NCBI RefSeq assembly: GCF_014396975.1
Contig: NZ_CP060719.1
Location: forward strand, 2,328,001 to 2,392,000
DNA from: Thermomonas carbonis
GTDB taxonomy: Bacteria > Pseudomonadota > Gammaproteobacteria > Xanthomonadales > Xanthomonadaceae
Direction: 5' to 3'
DNA length: 64,000 bases
Shown: positions 38,364-46,839 of the stretch, piece by piece
Layout: each line of letters starts with the position of its first letter
Numbering within the stretch: the stretch's first letter is position 1
Notes under the pieces: model-generated
Seen by the model: only the letters and a program-made list of their open reading frames with translations
The model's database searches: none
Told to the model about the DNA's origin: nothing
Translations under genes and position numbers: made by a program

Positions 38364-40842
38364 AGGCGCGCTCCCAGCGCGGCCGCGAGGCGCAGCAGGT
38401 CGGAGAACACGCCTGCGGCAGTGACCTCCGGGCCGGCCCCGGGCCTTGCACGACCAATGGATTTTCGCGATAGCGGCGAGTGGTGAATTGCACGCAGTTG
38501 TCCGTCAGGCGCAGGTGGGCGAAGGCATGGTCGGCGGGCAGTTCCTGCAGCGCAACCGACGCATTGCCATCACGCTGCAACCGCGCGACATAACGCAGCA
38601 CGCAGCCCTTGGCGCGGGCGGCATCCAGCGCGGCCTGCATCGGTGCGTCGAGCGATTCCAGTCCGGCCATGAAGGCGTCGCGGTCGGCATTGCGCAGCGC
38701 GGTCGGGACAAGGCTTTCGACCTCGACATCGTCCAGCGACAGCGATACGCCGGCCTCGCGGCCGAGGATCACCAGCTTGCGCGCCACGTCCATGCCGGAC
38801 AGGTCATCGCGCGGGTCGGGTTCGGTGTAGCCCAGCGCATGCGCTTCGCGCACGAGATCGGAGAACGCGGTGCTGCCATCGAATTTGTTGAACAGCCAGG
38901 CCAGCGTGCCGGAGAGGATGCCGTCCACCGCGACCAGTTCGTCGCCGGTGTCCAGCAGGTCGCGCAGGGTGGAGATCACCGGCAAGCCTGCGCCCACCGT
39001 GGCCTCGTAGCGGAAGCGCGCGCCGGATTGCGCGCGCGCCTCTCGGATGGCCGCATAGCGCGGCAGCGGACCCGCACCGGCGTGCTTGTTCGGGGTGATC
39101 ACGTGGATGCCGGCCGCCAACCACGCCGGGTACTGCGCGGCCACGCTGTCGCTGGCGCTGCAGTCGATCACCACCGCATGCGGCAGGTGGCTGTCGAGCA
39201 AGTGGCGGGTGATTGCGTCGAGGTCGGCCTCGGTCGGCGGTTCCTCGATGCGCGCGCGCCAGTCGGCCGGATCGCCGTGGTCGCACAGCCACATGCGTCG
39301 GCTGGTCGCCAGTGCGCGCAGGCGCAGGTCGACGTTGGCTTCCACGCGCAAGCGCGGCAACGCCGCCTGCAACTGGTCGAGCAGGGCAGCGCCGACCTTG
39401 CCCGGCCCGATCACCGCCAATGCCAGGGTCTGCGGCGACAGCCAGAACGCGGCATGCGCGGCGCGCAATCCGCGGGTCGCGTCCTCGGCGGCGATCGCCA
39501 CCGAGATATTGCGTTCGGACGCGCCCTGGGCGATCGCGCGGATGTTGACCCGTGCGCGCGCCAATGCAGCGAACAGTTGCGCGGCCACGCCGGGCTTGCC
39601 GGCCATGCCGTCGCCGACCGCGGCCAGCACGCTGATCCCGGGCACGACCTGCACGCCCTGCACTTGCCCCCCGTCCAGTTCGCGCGAGAACGCATCAAGC
39701 AGTGCGCGACGCGCGGCTTCGACATCGCGCTCGCGCACCACCGAGCAGATCGAATGCTCGGACGACCCTTGCGAAATCATCACCACCGATATTTTTGCCG
39801 CATGCAATGCAGCGAACACGCGCTCCGCAGTGCCGGGCACGCCGATCAGGCCCGCGCCTTCCAGGCTGACCAGGGCGAGGCCGGGATCCAGCGTCAGCCC
39901 TTTGACCGGCCCGCTGCTGCCACCGTCGCCGTCGGCATCGATGCGGGTGCCGGGAAATTCGGGCTTGAAGGTGTTGCGCATCAGGATCGGCAGACCGCGC
40001 GCGATTGCCGGGGTCATTGTCTGCGGATGGATCACCTTCGCGCCGAAGTAGGCCAACTCACAGGCCTCGCGATAGCTCATCGCCGCCAGCGAGACCGCTT
40101 CCGGCACCAGTCGCGGATCCGCCGAGAGCACGCCATCGACATCCGACCAGATGTGCAGTTCGGCGGCATCGAACAAGGCCGCAAAGATCGCGCCTGAAAA
40201 ATCGCTGCCGTTGCGGCCGAGCACAGTGGGAAGGCCGTCCTCGCCGCTGGCGACGAAGCCGGTGGCGACCACGCGCGATTGCGGATTGGCTGCGCGCCAC
40301 GCGTCCAGCCGGCGCGCGCTTTCTTCCCAATCCACCACCGCTCCGAGTTCGGCATGGCGGACCAGCAGCACGTCGCGCGCATCGAGCAGCGCGTAATCCG
40401 CGCCACGCGCGCGCAGGTGCGCCTCCAGCAGGGTGGCCGACAGCACTTCGCCCATGCCCTGGATGCGGTCCAGCGCCGCGCGTCCGGGCTGGCGCAGCAA
40501 CGAGACTGCGCGCAGCAGGTCGCCGATATCGGCGAAACGCGCGTCGATCCAGGCATGCAAGTCGGCGGGTGCGTCGATCAGGGCGCTGGCGGCATCGACG
40601 TGCTGCGCGCGCAAGGCCGACCATGACGACTGCCAGTCCTCGCCGGCCGCGGCCGCTGCGGTCATCGCGATCAGCGCGTTGGTGGTGCCCTGCATCGCCG
40701 ACACCACCACGACCTGGCGCGATTCGCCCGCATCGAGCATCAGCGAAGCGACATGGCGGATGCGGCCGGCGTCGGCCAGCGAACTGCCGCCGAACTTGTG
40801 CGCGCGACACGACGGGGATTGCGAAACCTGCGACGAAAGCAT
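38360..40842 (-). pseudogene. thrA: Bifunctional aspartokinase I/homoserine dehydrogenase I, apparent frameshift near the 3' end
   Basis: First and third steps of the aspartate-to-threonine pathway in one chain. The aspartokinase domain starts at HKFGGSSLADAGR (Lys16) and is followed by tandem ACT regulatory domains (GLIGVPGTAERVFAALH, KPGVAAQLFAALARARVN). The homoserine dehydrogenase has the Rossmann motif VIGPGKVGAALL and ITPNKHAGAG. In frame, the end becomes cysteine/arginine-rich after [11 protein letters not shown] and runs on to 38314. One extra G in the GGGG run (plus-strand C run 38437-38440) would restore [19 protein letters not shown] and a stop at 38360 overlapping thrB. The restored length is about 827 residues, normal for ThrA. 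RBS GGAGG lies 4 bases before ATG 40842. Confidence 0.85.
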
Positions 40843-40926
40843 GAAACCTCCGGTGGAGGCCCGCGGCGTGCAGGGGAGGGGATCGTCGCCCCGCCGCTGT
40901 CGCTGCGGGGCCGTGATTGGATGGGG
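40843..40926 (-). promoter_or_regulatory. thr leader control region between thrL and thrA
   Basis: The 84 bases after the leader peptide stop hold two strong hairpins on the transcript strand. The first is GCCCCGC (40911-40905) pairing with GCGGGGC (40894-40888). The second is CCTCC-ACC-GGAGG (plus-strand 40847-40859), which buries the thrA Shine-Dalgarno GGAGG in its 3' arm. No U-run follows either hairpin. This suggests that ribosome stalling on thrL may control thrA through access to its ribosome-binding site or Rho rather than a classical intrinsic terminator. The mechanism is inferred. Confidence 0.55.
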
Positions 40927-41004
40927 TTATCCAGGCATGACCGACCGCACCGAGCACGTAGTGCCGGTGGTAATGGTCGTGATGGTGGTCATGCGGCGGG
41001 ACAT
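40927..41004 (-). CDS. thrL: thr operon leader peptide (ThrL-like)
   Basis: A 25-residue ORF just upstream of thrA reads MSRRMTTITTITTGTTCSV and continues RSVMPG to TAA. It contains eight threonine and two isoleucine codons, clustered at residues 6-16. This is the hallmark of the threonine operon attenuator peptide, compare the Thr/Ile run of E. coli ThrL. Shortage of charged tRNA-Thr or tRNA-Ile would stall ribosomes here. It lies 84 bases before thrA. No clear Shine-Dalgarno precedes ATG 41004; a second ATG at 40992 is possible. Confidence 0.85.
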   Translation of the reverse strand: MSRRMTTITTITTGTTCSVRSVMPG

Positions 41005-41011
41005 GGGCTGG

Positions 41012-41041
41012 ACTCTGCTGCAGCGCAGCGGAGCGTGTCAA
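41012..41041 (-). promoter_or_regulatory. Candidate thr operon promoter overlapping the symporter stop codon
   Basis: On the minus strand a perfect TTGACA (-35; 41041-41036) is followed after 18 bases by CAGAGT (weak -10; 41017-41012). The symporter stop codon TGA lies inside the -35 box. Transcription would begin about base 41005, leaving thrL almost leaderless. Only 33 bp separate the symporter stop from thrL, so the thr promoter must be here, inside the symporter gene, or further upstream. Confidence 0.4.
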
Positions 41042-42294
41042 GCGGTGGTTGCGGGTGGAACCGGTTCGTCCTTGCCATCGTCCTGCGACGCCACCAGCGC
41101 GGTCGCGGTCATGTCGGCGGTGACGTTGCCGACAGTGGCCAGCACGTCCGGGATCGCGTCCACCGCCATCAGCACCGGCAGCGGGGCGATCGGCAGGCCC
41201 ATTGCCGAGGTGACCGGAAGGTTGGTGGCCAGGAAGATCGCCTGGCCGGGCAGGCCGACCGAGCCCATGCTGACCAGCACCGCCAGCGCCACGCCGGTGG
41301 CGAGTTGGGCGAAGGTGAGGTCGATGCCGAGCGCCCACGCGATGAAGCACGCCGTTGCGATGTACTGGATCGGCGAGGTGATGCGGAACAGCGAGACCGC
41401 CATCGGCAGCACCAGGCCGGCGATGCGGGCGGGGAAACCAAGCCTTGTCTGCGCGCTGTCGAGCATCGCCGGCAGGGTGGCCAGCGAGGACTGCGTGCTC
41501 GCCGCGACCGCCATGACGGGTGTGATGCCGGACAGGAAGTGGGCCGGGTTCTGCTTGCCGAAGACCACCGCGATCGTCACCAGCACCACCACTGCCAGCA
41601 GGTACAGCGCGCATTCCAGCACGATGTAGATGCCCAGCGCCTGCAGCATGCCGATCCCCGCGCGCGCGCACAGCGCCAGCACCAGCGCGAAGATGCCCAG
41701 CGGCGCGACCCACAGCACCCAGTGCACGATCACGATCATCGCGTCGCTGACCGCCTGGAAGAAACCGACGACCTGGGTGCGACGCGCGGGCTCGATGCGG
41801 GTCAGCGCGAAGCCGAAGAACAGGGCGAAGGTCACCAGCGGCAGCATCGCGCCGGCGGCCGCTGCAGCAACGGCATTGCTCGGCACGATCGAGGTCAGCG
41901 CACTGGCCCAGCCGCCGGTGGTGGCGGGCAATTCCGCGCTGCTTCCGCCCAGCGCGGCGGCGACCGCCGGATCCGGCGTGACCAGCGACAGCGCGAGGGG
42001 GGCAAGCAGCGCGGCCATCGCGCCGGCGGCGGTGAGCAATATGACGAAGATGATGATCGAGCGCCGCGCGACGCGACCGGACTGGGCGGCGTCACTGGCC
42101 TGGTTCACGCCGACGATCACCAGCGCCAGCACCAGCGGCACCACGGTCATCTGCAGGGCGTTGAGCCAGAGCTTGCCGAAGGGCTCGACGATGTCGGCCA
42201 CCCGCAGCGCCAGCGACGCATCCAGCCACGCCAGCAGGATCCCGACGACGATACCGGCCGCGAGGCCGCTCAGGACACGCTTGGTCTGGCTCAT
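41038..42294 (-). CDS. Cation:dicarboxylate/amino-acid symporter (DAACS, GltP/DctA type)
   Basis: A 418-residue inner-membrane protein of the glutamate/dicarboxylate:cation symporter family. It has eight or more helices and the family motifs PLVLALVIVGVNQ in the N-terminal half, the serine-rich re-entrant segment AVAASTQSSLATLPAML, and FRITSPIQYIATACF. The later re-entrant loop is VSMGSVGLPGQAIFLAT. Family substrates are glutamate, aspartate, succinate or other C4 acids. Its start overlaps the YkuD lipoprotein gene by ATGA, which ties it to the cell-wall peptide cluster, where glutamate uptake would make sense. It lacks a tail-end terminator before thrL. Confidence 0.87.
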   Translation of the reverse strand: MSQTKRVLSGLAAGIVVGILLAWLDASLALRVADIVEPFGKLWLNALQMTVVPLVLALVIVGVNQASDAAQSGRVARRSIIIFVILLTAAGAMAALLAPLALSLVTPDPAVAAALGGSSAELPATTGGWASALTSIVPSNAVAAAAAGAMLPLVTFALFFGFALTRIEPARRTQVVGFFQAVSDAMIVIVHWVLWVAPLGIFALVLALCARAGIGMLQALGIYIVLECALYLLAVVVLVTIAVVFGKQNPAHFLSGITPVMAVAASTQSSLATLPAMLDSAQTRLGFPARIAGLVLPMAVSLFRITSPIQYIATACFIAWALGIDLTFAQLATGVALAVLVSMGSVGLPGQAIFLATNLPVTSAMGLPIAPLPVLMAVDAIPDVLATVGNVTADMTATALVASQDDGKDEPVPPATTA

Positions 42295-43058
42295 CGCACG
42301 ATCTCCGGCAGGTTCCAGTCATGTTTCAACACGGCGTACTGCGCCTGCGGCAGCAACACAAACACCGGCTTGCGCGTGCGATCCAGCCAGCCGAGCATCG
42401 CCTGCATCGTCTCCGGCGCCATCGCGGTGCAGCCGGCGGTGGCCTGGCCCGGCGAACCCCACAGGTGCGCGAAGATGCAACTGCCGCCGCGCGGGGTGGT
42501 GCCTCCAGCGTTGTGTTCGATCACGAAGCCCTGCCGGTAGCGCTGGTCGCCGTTCGCATGCAGGTCCAGGCGCATCGGTTCGCTCGACTTGTCCAGGCCC
42601 GGTGCCTTGGCGACGCTGCGGTCGACGATCTGGTTGTACATCGGCGACTCAGGGACATCGATGCACCAGTCGTTGAAGCCCATGCCCTTGTAGTCCAGCC
42701 CTGTCCTCGCGTCCGCGGCATAGCCGAAGGCGGTGCCGATCGCGAACACGCCGGCCGGTGCCTTGCCATCGCCTTCGCGCTTGACCGGGCCGTCGCTGCG
42801 GGCGTCATTGAGGCCGATCCCCCACGCCGTACCGGTGCGGCCCACGCTGATCGGCGCTGCATCGCCCACTTCACGCCAACCGGTGCCGTCGCGTTCGAAG
42901 CGACGCAGCTCGCCGGTGGTCGCGTCCCAGTCCGCGGTGGTGACCAGTACCAGCTGGCCGGCGTCGGACCATGCCGTCGCGTTGGTCGATGCCGGCGCAT
43001 GCGCACACGCGGCCAACATCGTGGTCAGGAGCAGGGCAGCGACGCGGCGGATCGGCAT
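42291..43058 (-). CDS. YkuD-type L,D-transpeptidase family lipoprotein
   Basis: A 255-residue predicted lipoprotein with lipobox LAAC (Cys18) after MPIRRVAALLLTTM. The catalytic region has FVIEHNAGG, GGSCIFAHLW (His198) and GQATAGCTAM (Cys210), matching the His/Cys arrangement of YkuD/ErfK enzymes in their COG3786 form. Such enzymes act on peptidoglycan stem peptides. ATG 43058 is chosen for the signal sequence; an upstream in-frame ATG at 43127 would lengthen the N-terminus by 23 residues. It follows the RpiR regulator gene and overlaps the symporter by ATGA. Confidence 0.85.
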   Translation of the reverse strand: MPIRRVAALLLTTMLAACAHAPASTNATAWSDAGQLVLVTTADWDATTGELRRFERDGTGWREVGDAAPISVGRTGTAWGIGLNDARSDGPVKREGDGKAPAGVFAIGTAFGYAADARTGLDYKGMGFNDWCIDVPESPMYNQIVDRSVAKAPGLDKSSEPMRLDLHANGDQRYRQGFVIEHNAGGTTPRGGSCIFAHLWGSPGQATAGCTAMAPETMQAMLGWLDRTRKPVFVLLPQAQYAVLKHDWNLPEIVR

Positions 43059-43131
43059 GCAGGGTGTCTCGGCAATGAGGGAGGAAGGGACTCGGCGAAG
43101 CATGCACGACACGGCCGGCAGCGTCATCCGC

Positions 43132-43980
43132 TCACGCTCCTGCCATGGGCTGGATCCGTTCGAGGTTCGCCTGCAGGCGTGCGCGCCGCTTCGGGTCGGA
43201 TTCGCACAGCACCGCAAACACCCGATCGAGCAGGTGCTGCAGCGCGGAGTGGTAGAGCAGCGGCGCGATATGAGGACGCTCATCGTGCGCGGAGACCAGC
43301 AGCGGCAGGTCGGCATGCGCGCGCAGCGGATTGGAACTGTGGCGAGTGACCGTGATCACCAGCGCGTGCTGCTCGCTTGCATAGCGGCACAGCTGGTACA
43401 GCGCCGGCTGCATGCCCTGTTCGGAAAACACCAGCAGCACGTCGCCGGCATTGGTCGCGGAGAGGCTGGTGCTCATGTGCGCCGGGTCGAAGTTGTGCAC
43501 GGTGAGGATGCCGAGCAGCGACAGCCGCAGCGCCAACGTGCGCGCATGGATGTCGTCGTCGCCCAGTCCGATGATGAACACCTTGCCGGCAGCCGCGATG
43601 GCCGCTGCCGCTGCTTCGACCGCGTCCGGCGGATTGATCAGCCGAGTGGCTTCCTCTGCCTCGGTCTTGCGCAGCCACAGGTCGGCACCGATGGTTTCGG
43701 CATGGAGTTCGCCGTTCGCCATCGACGGCGCGCCGCCGTTGCCGTTGTCGGCGCGCACCACCGCCTCGCTGATCGACAGCTTGAGATCGGGATAGCCTTT
43801 GAACCCCAGCTTCTGGCAGAACTTGACCACGCTGGACTGGCTGATCCCCAGCGCATTCGCCAGTTGCTGCGAGGAGTAGTCGCGCATCAAGTGCGCGTTG
43901 TCCAGCACGAAGTCGGCGATGCGGCGCTCGATCGCCGACATGCGGTCGCGCTCGGAGCGTATCTTGACCAGCGCCGACAT
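43132..43980 (-). CDS. RpiR/MurR-family transcriptional regulator
   Basis: A 282-residue regulator with an N-terminal helix-turn-helix (IADFVLDNAHLMRDYSSQQ, then LANALGISQSSVVKFCQKLG) and a C-terminal SIS sugar-phosphate-binding domain (GKVFIIGLGDDDIHARTLA, VLLVFSEQG). Family members sense phosphosugars; E. coli MurR responds to MurNAc-6-phosphate. Its place inside a cell-wall peptide cluster suggests it controls that cluster, possibly with a muramic-acid derivative as ligand. The ligand is inferred. It starts 10 bp after the epimerase stop. Confidence 0.9.
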   Translation of the reverse strand: MSALVKIRSERDRMSAIERRIADFVLDNAHLMRDYSSQQLANALGISQSSVVKFCQKLGFKGYPDLKLSISEAVVRADNGNGGAPSMANGELHAETIGADLWLRKTEAEEATRLINPPDAVEAAAAAIAAAGKVFIIGLGDDDIHARTLALRLSLLGILTVHNFDPAHMSTSLSATNAGDVLLVFSEQGMQPALYQLCRYASEQHALVITVTRHSSNPLRAHADLPLLVSAHDERPHIAPLLYHSALQHLLDRVFAVLCESDPKRRARLQANLERIQPMAGA

Positions 43981-43990
43981 CGCGCGCGCC

Positions 43991-45097
43991 TCAGGCCAGC
44001 GGTTCGTCGACGGCGACCAGCCCCTCGATCGCGCGAATGCCCAGGCCGGGTGCGTCGGTGATGCTGATCTCGGATTCGTTGAAGAGTACGCCGCTGCTCA
44101 CCGGGTCGAAGCGGCACAGCGAAGGTCCATCGAGGTCGACCTTGCTGATCACGTCGGACTTGGCCACCGCCAGGTGCACCGCCGCCGCCACGCCGATGCT
44201 GGATTCCAGCATGCAGCCGATCATGCAGTCCACGCCGTACAGGCCGCAGATGTCGGCGATCTTCACCGCGTTGGAGATGCCGCCGGTCTTCATCAGCTTG
44301 ATGTTGACGATGTCGGCCGCGCGCATGCGGATCAGTTCGATCACTTCCATCGGCCCGAACACGCTTTCGTCGGCCATCACCGGCGTGTGCACGCGTTCGG
44401 TGACATAGCGCAGGCCTTCCAGGTCGTGCGCCTTGACCGGCTGCTCGACCAGTTCCAGGCGCACGCCTGCGTCCTCCAGCGTCTGCAACGCATACACCGC
44501 CTGCTTGGCGGTCCAGCCCTGGTTGGCGTCCAGCCGGAGCAGGGCACGGCCCTCGACCGCGGCATGGATCGCCTTGGTGCGTTCGATGTCCAAGCCGATG
44601 TCCTTGCCGACCTTGATCTTCAGCGACTCGAAGCCGCGGTCCACCGCCGCCAGCGAGTCCGCCACCATCTTGTCGATGTAGTCGACGGAGATCGTGATGT
44701 CGGTGGTGATCGCCGGCTCGCCGCCGCCCAGCAACTGGTAGAGCGGGGCACCGTACAACTGGCCCCACAGATCGTGCACCGCGATCTCCACCGCCGCCTT
44801 GGCGCTGGTGTTCTTTTCCATCGAGGCCTGCACCGCATGGGTGATGCGGTTGAGGTTGGCGATCTCCTGGCCGACCAGCCGCGGCGCGATGTAGTGGCGG
44901 ATCGCATGCATGATCGATCCGTGGGTGTCGCCGGTGATCACCGCCGTGGCCGGCGCGCTGCCGTAGCCGACGTGACCGGTGTCGGTGTGGATCATCACCA
45001 CCACGTCCTCGACCTGCTCGACGGTACGTAACGCGGTCTTGAACGCGGTCTTCAGCGGCACGCGCAGCATGCCGAAGCGGATGTCGGTGATTTTCAT
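43991..45097 (-). CDS. Dipeptide epimerase (L-Ala-D/L-Glu type, enolase superfamily)
   Basis: Muconate-lactonising subgroup enolase of 368 residues. It shows the KxK motif with Lys160 and Lys162 (LKIKVGKD), metal ligands Asp190 (LRLDANQGW), Glu218 (LVEQP) and Asp243 (VMADES), and the opposite-face lysine Lys267 (VNIKLMKTGG). This set fits dipeptide epimerases such as YcjG, which convert L-Ala-D-Glu from peptidoglycan to L-Ala-L-Glu so it can be hydrolysed. ATG 45097 overlaps the NlpC/P60 gene stop by ATGA, directly linking it to an enzyme that releases that dipeptide. Exact dipeptide specificity is inferred. Confidence 0.87.
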   Translation of the reverse strand: MKITDIRFGMLRVPLKTAFKTALRTVEQVEDVVVMIHTDTGHVGYGSAPATAVITGDTHGSIMHAIRHYIAPRLVGQEIANLNRITHAVQASMEKNTSAKAAVEIAVHDLWGQLYGAPLYQLLGGGEPAITTDITISVDYIDKMVADSLAAVDRGFESLKIKVGKDIGLDIERTKAIHAAVEGRALLRLDANQGWTAKQAVYALQTLEDAGVRLELVEQPVKAHDLEGLRYVTERVHTPVMADESVFGPMEVIELIRMRAADIVNIKLMKTGGISNAVKIADICGLYGVDCMIGCMLESSIGVAAAVHLAVAKSDVISKVDLDGPSLCRFDPVSSGVLFNESEISITDAPGLGIRAIEGLVAVDEPLA

Positions 45098-46533
45098 GGG
45101 TCGCGCGTCATCCTGACGATGTTGGTGATGCGGTCGATGTAGTCGTGGTCCTTGCCGAAGCGCAGCGGGACCAGCGGGGTCAGCGAGACGCCGTTGAGTT
45201 GCATGGCGCGCAGTGTGCCATCGGCGCCGAGGAAACTGCCGCCGTTGGTGTCGTGGATCACCCACGGCATGCCGTCGATGCGTCCGGCGAACATCATCAC
45301 GTGGCCGGGGATATAGATCAGGTCGCCCACGTCGAGTGCATCGACCGCGGCCATGCGCGCGGCGCGGGTCGCATCGGCCTCGAAATGGATGCGGTCGAAC
45401 GCCGGGCTGACAGATTGATCACTGGTGTTGCGCGGCAGCTCGACGCCCATGCTGCGATACACCTCGGACACGAAGCCGCTGCAGTCGCGGCCGTTGTACG
45501 AATGCCCCCAGCCGTAGCGCTCGCCGAGGAACTTGAACGATTGGCGGATCAGGTTGGCGCGGGTCAGCGGCAGGTAGTCGGCGGACGTATCGGCATTGCG
45601 CTGGAGCAGTGCGGGCGCGAAGCCGAGCCGGCCATCGGCACCACGCACCGGCAGCTCGAGGATCCACGACGCATACGGATGCTGGCCGTTCACCGGCTTG
45701 TCCTGCGGCACGCTGGCCAGCGGGATGCGCACGCCCATGTCCAGTTGCAGTTCGGACAGGCGCGGTTCCTCGCGGGTGAAGACCGTGCGCGGCTTGGCGC
45801 CGGTGACGATGCGATGCGGTGCACGCGTGGCGTAGCCGAGCGCACTGGCACGGTCGCCCTCGGCGATGGCATCGGCGGCAACCCACGCGGCGTAACGCGC
45901 ACTGATCACGAACAACCATTTCGCATCGCGGCTGGCATGCACGATCGCCACCGGATCGCCGGGGAACAGCGCGCTTTCCTGGAAGCGGTCGATGTCGGTT
46001 TCGCCCTGGCGATTGAATACGCGCAAGTCGGTCGGGAACGCCCGCAGGGCAGTGCGCTGCACGGCGATGCCGAAGCGCGTCGGCTGGCTGGCGGGGATGG
46101 TGTCCATCGCGCGGCTTGCGACGATCGCGTCGAGGATCGCCTTGGCGACCGGTTTGCCGGCTTCGTCCCACAACGGTTTGGACGGTGGCGAGGCGAGGCC
46201 ATCGATCCATCCGGCGACGCGCGCGCGATCCAGTGTGACCGGCAATGCCGCCAGGTCATGCATCGAATCGTCGAGCTGCAGCAGGCGCACATTGCGCGCC
46301 TGGATCGCGGCGGGCGTCATCAGCACCTGGTCTGGTGCCTGCGTGCGCGCGATCCAGAATTCCGGCGCGAAGTAGGCGTCCTGCATGCCGATGACGCCAC
46401 TCAGCGGGACCGTCAACGGTGTGGATGCGATGCCGCGATCCAGCGCCATCGCCGGCGTGCAGGCCAGCGCCAGCGCGAGTGTCAGGGCGCGCCACGCAGG
46501 CGCTGGCATCCGGTGTTGCGGGCGTTCGGTCAT
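45094..46533 (-). CDS. Exported NlpC/P60 peptidase with SH3-like domains
   Basis: A 479-residue secreted protein with a signal peptide (about 1-31, ending PAMALDRG), a middle region with SH3-like strands (about 165-320) and a C-terminal NlpC/P60 cysteine peptidase. The catalytic triad candidates are Cys351 (NGRDCSGFVSEVYR), His411 (IPGHVMMFAGR) and His427 (WVIHDTNGG). These enzymes cut the gamma-D-Glu-diaminopimelate bond of stem peptides, yielding L-Ala-D-Glu when the N-terminus is free. GGAGGG lies 7 bases before ATG 46533. It is the first gene of the minus-strand cluster and divergent from the TonB receptor. Confidence 0.9.
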   Translation of the reverse strand: MTERPQHRMPAPAWRALTLALALACTPAMALDRGIASTPLTVPLSGVIGMQDAYFAPEFWIARTQAPDQVLMTPAAIQARNVRLLQLDDSMHDLAALPVTLDRARVAGWIDGLASPPSKPLWDEAGKPVAKAILDAIVASRAMDTIPASQPTRFGIAVQRTALRAFPTDLRVFNRQGETDIDRFQESALFPGDPVAIVHASRDAKWLFVISARYAAWVAADAIAEGDRASALGYATRAPHRIVTGAKPRTVFTREEPRLSELQLDMGVRIPLASVPQDKPVNGQHPYASWILELPVRGADGRLGFAPALLQRNADTSADYLPLTRANLIRQSFKFLGERYGWGHSYNGRDCSGFVSEVYRSMGVELPRNTSDQSVSPAFDRIHFEADATRAARMAAVDALDVGDLIYIPGHVMMFAGRIDGMPWVIHDTNGGSFLGADGTLRAMQLNGVSLTPLVPLRFGKDHDYIDRITNIVRMTRDP

Positions 46534-46839
46534 CGCATTCCCTCCATGCGGATCCCGGCCGGATGCGCGTCGCCACAGTGTGGCGGCGATACGGCAAGGA
46601 ATAGCTAATTCTGAAAGTTATACGGGAAGAATAAATTATTGACCAGCCCTGCGCTGCGTGCTACACAGCCAGTGAACCGCCGATCGTTGGGGAACGCTTC
46701 GGATGCACGCACGCCACGCCATTGCCTGCACGCCATCTCCTAGCGATGGCGGCCGCGCCGCGCGCCGCATCGATCGGCCAGTCGCACGCATCGCCCTCGT
46801 CCCGCTCCTTCCTTTCCAGCCATCGCCCGGAGAACGTCC
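46534..46839. promoter_or_regulatory. Divergent control region between the NlpC/P60 and TonB-receptor genes
   Basis: This 306-bp gap has a short AT-rich core (about 46600-46641) that stands out from the GC-rich surroundings. It holds overlapping candidate promoters. Leftward, TGGTCA (46645-46640), 17 bases, TATAAC (46622-46617). Rightward, TTGACC (46639-46644), 17 bases, TACACA (46662-46667). An 11-base palindrome AATAAATTATT (46630-46640) sits between them and could be a regulator site, for example for the RpiR protein. No gene is seen in the gap. GGAGA precedes the receptor start. Confidence 0.45.

Noticed and set aside
41038..42294. Assigning the symporter as DctA or GltP specifically
   Set aside because: The family is clear but substrate-determining residues cannot be judged without alignment, so no gene symbol is given.
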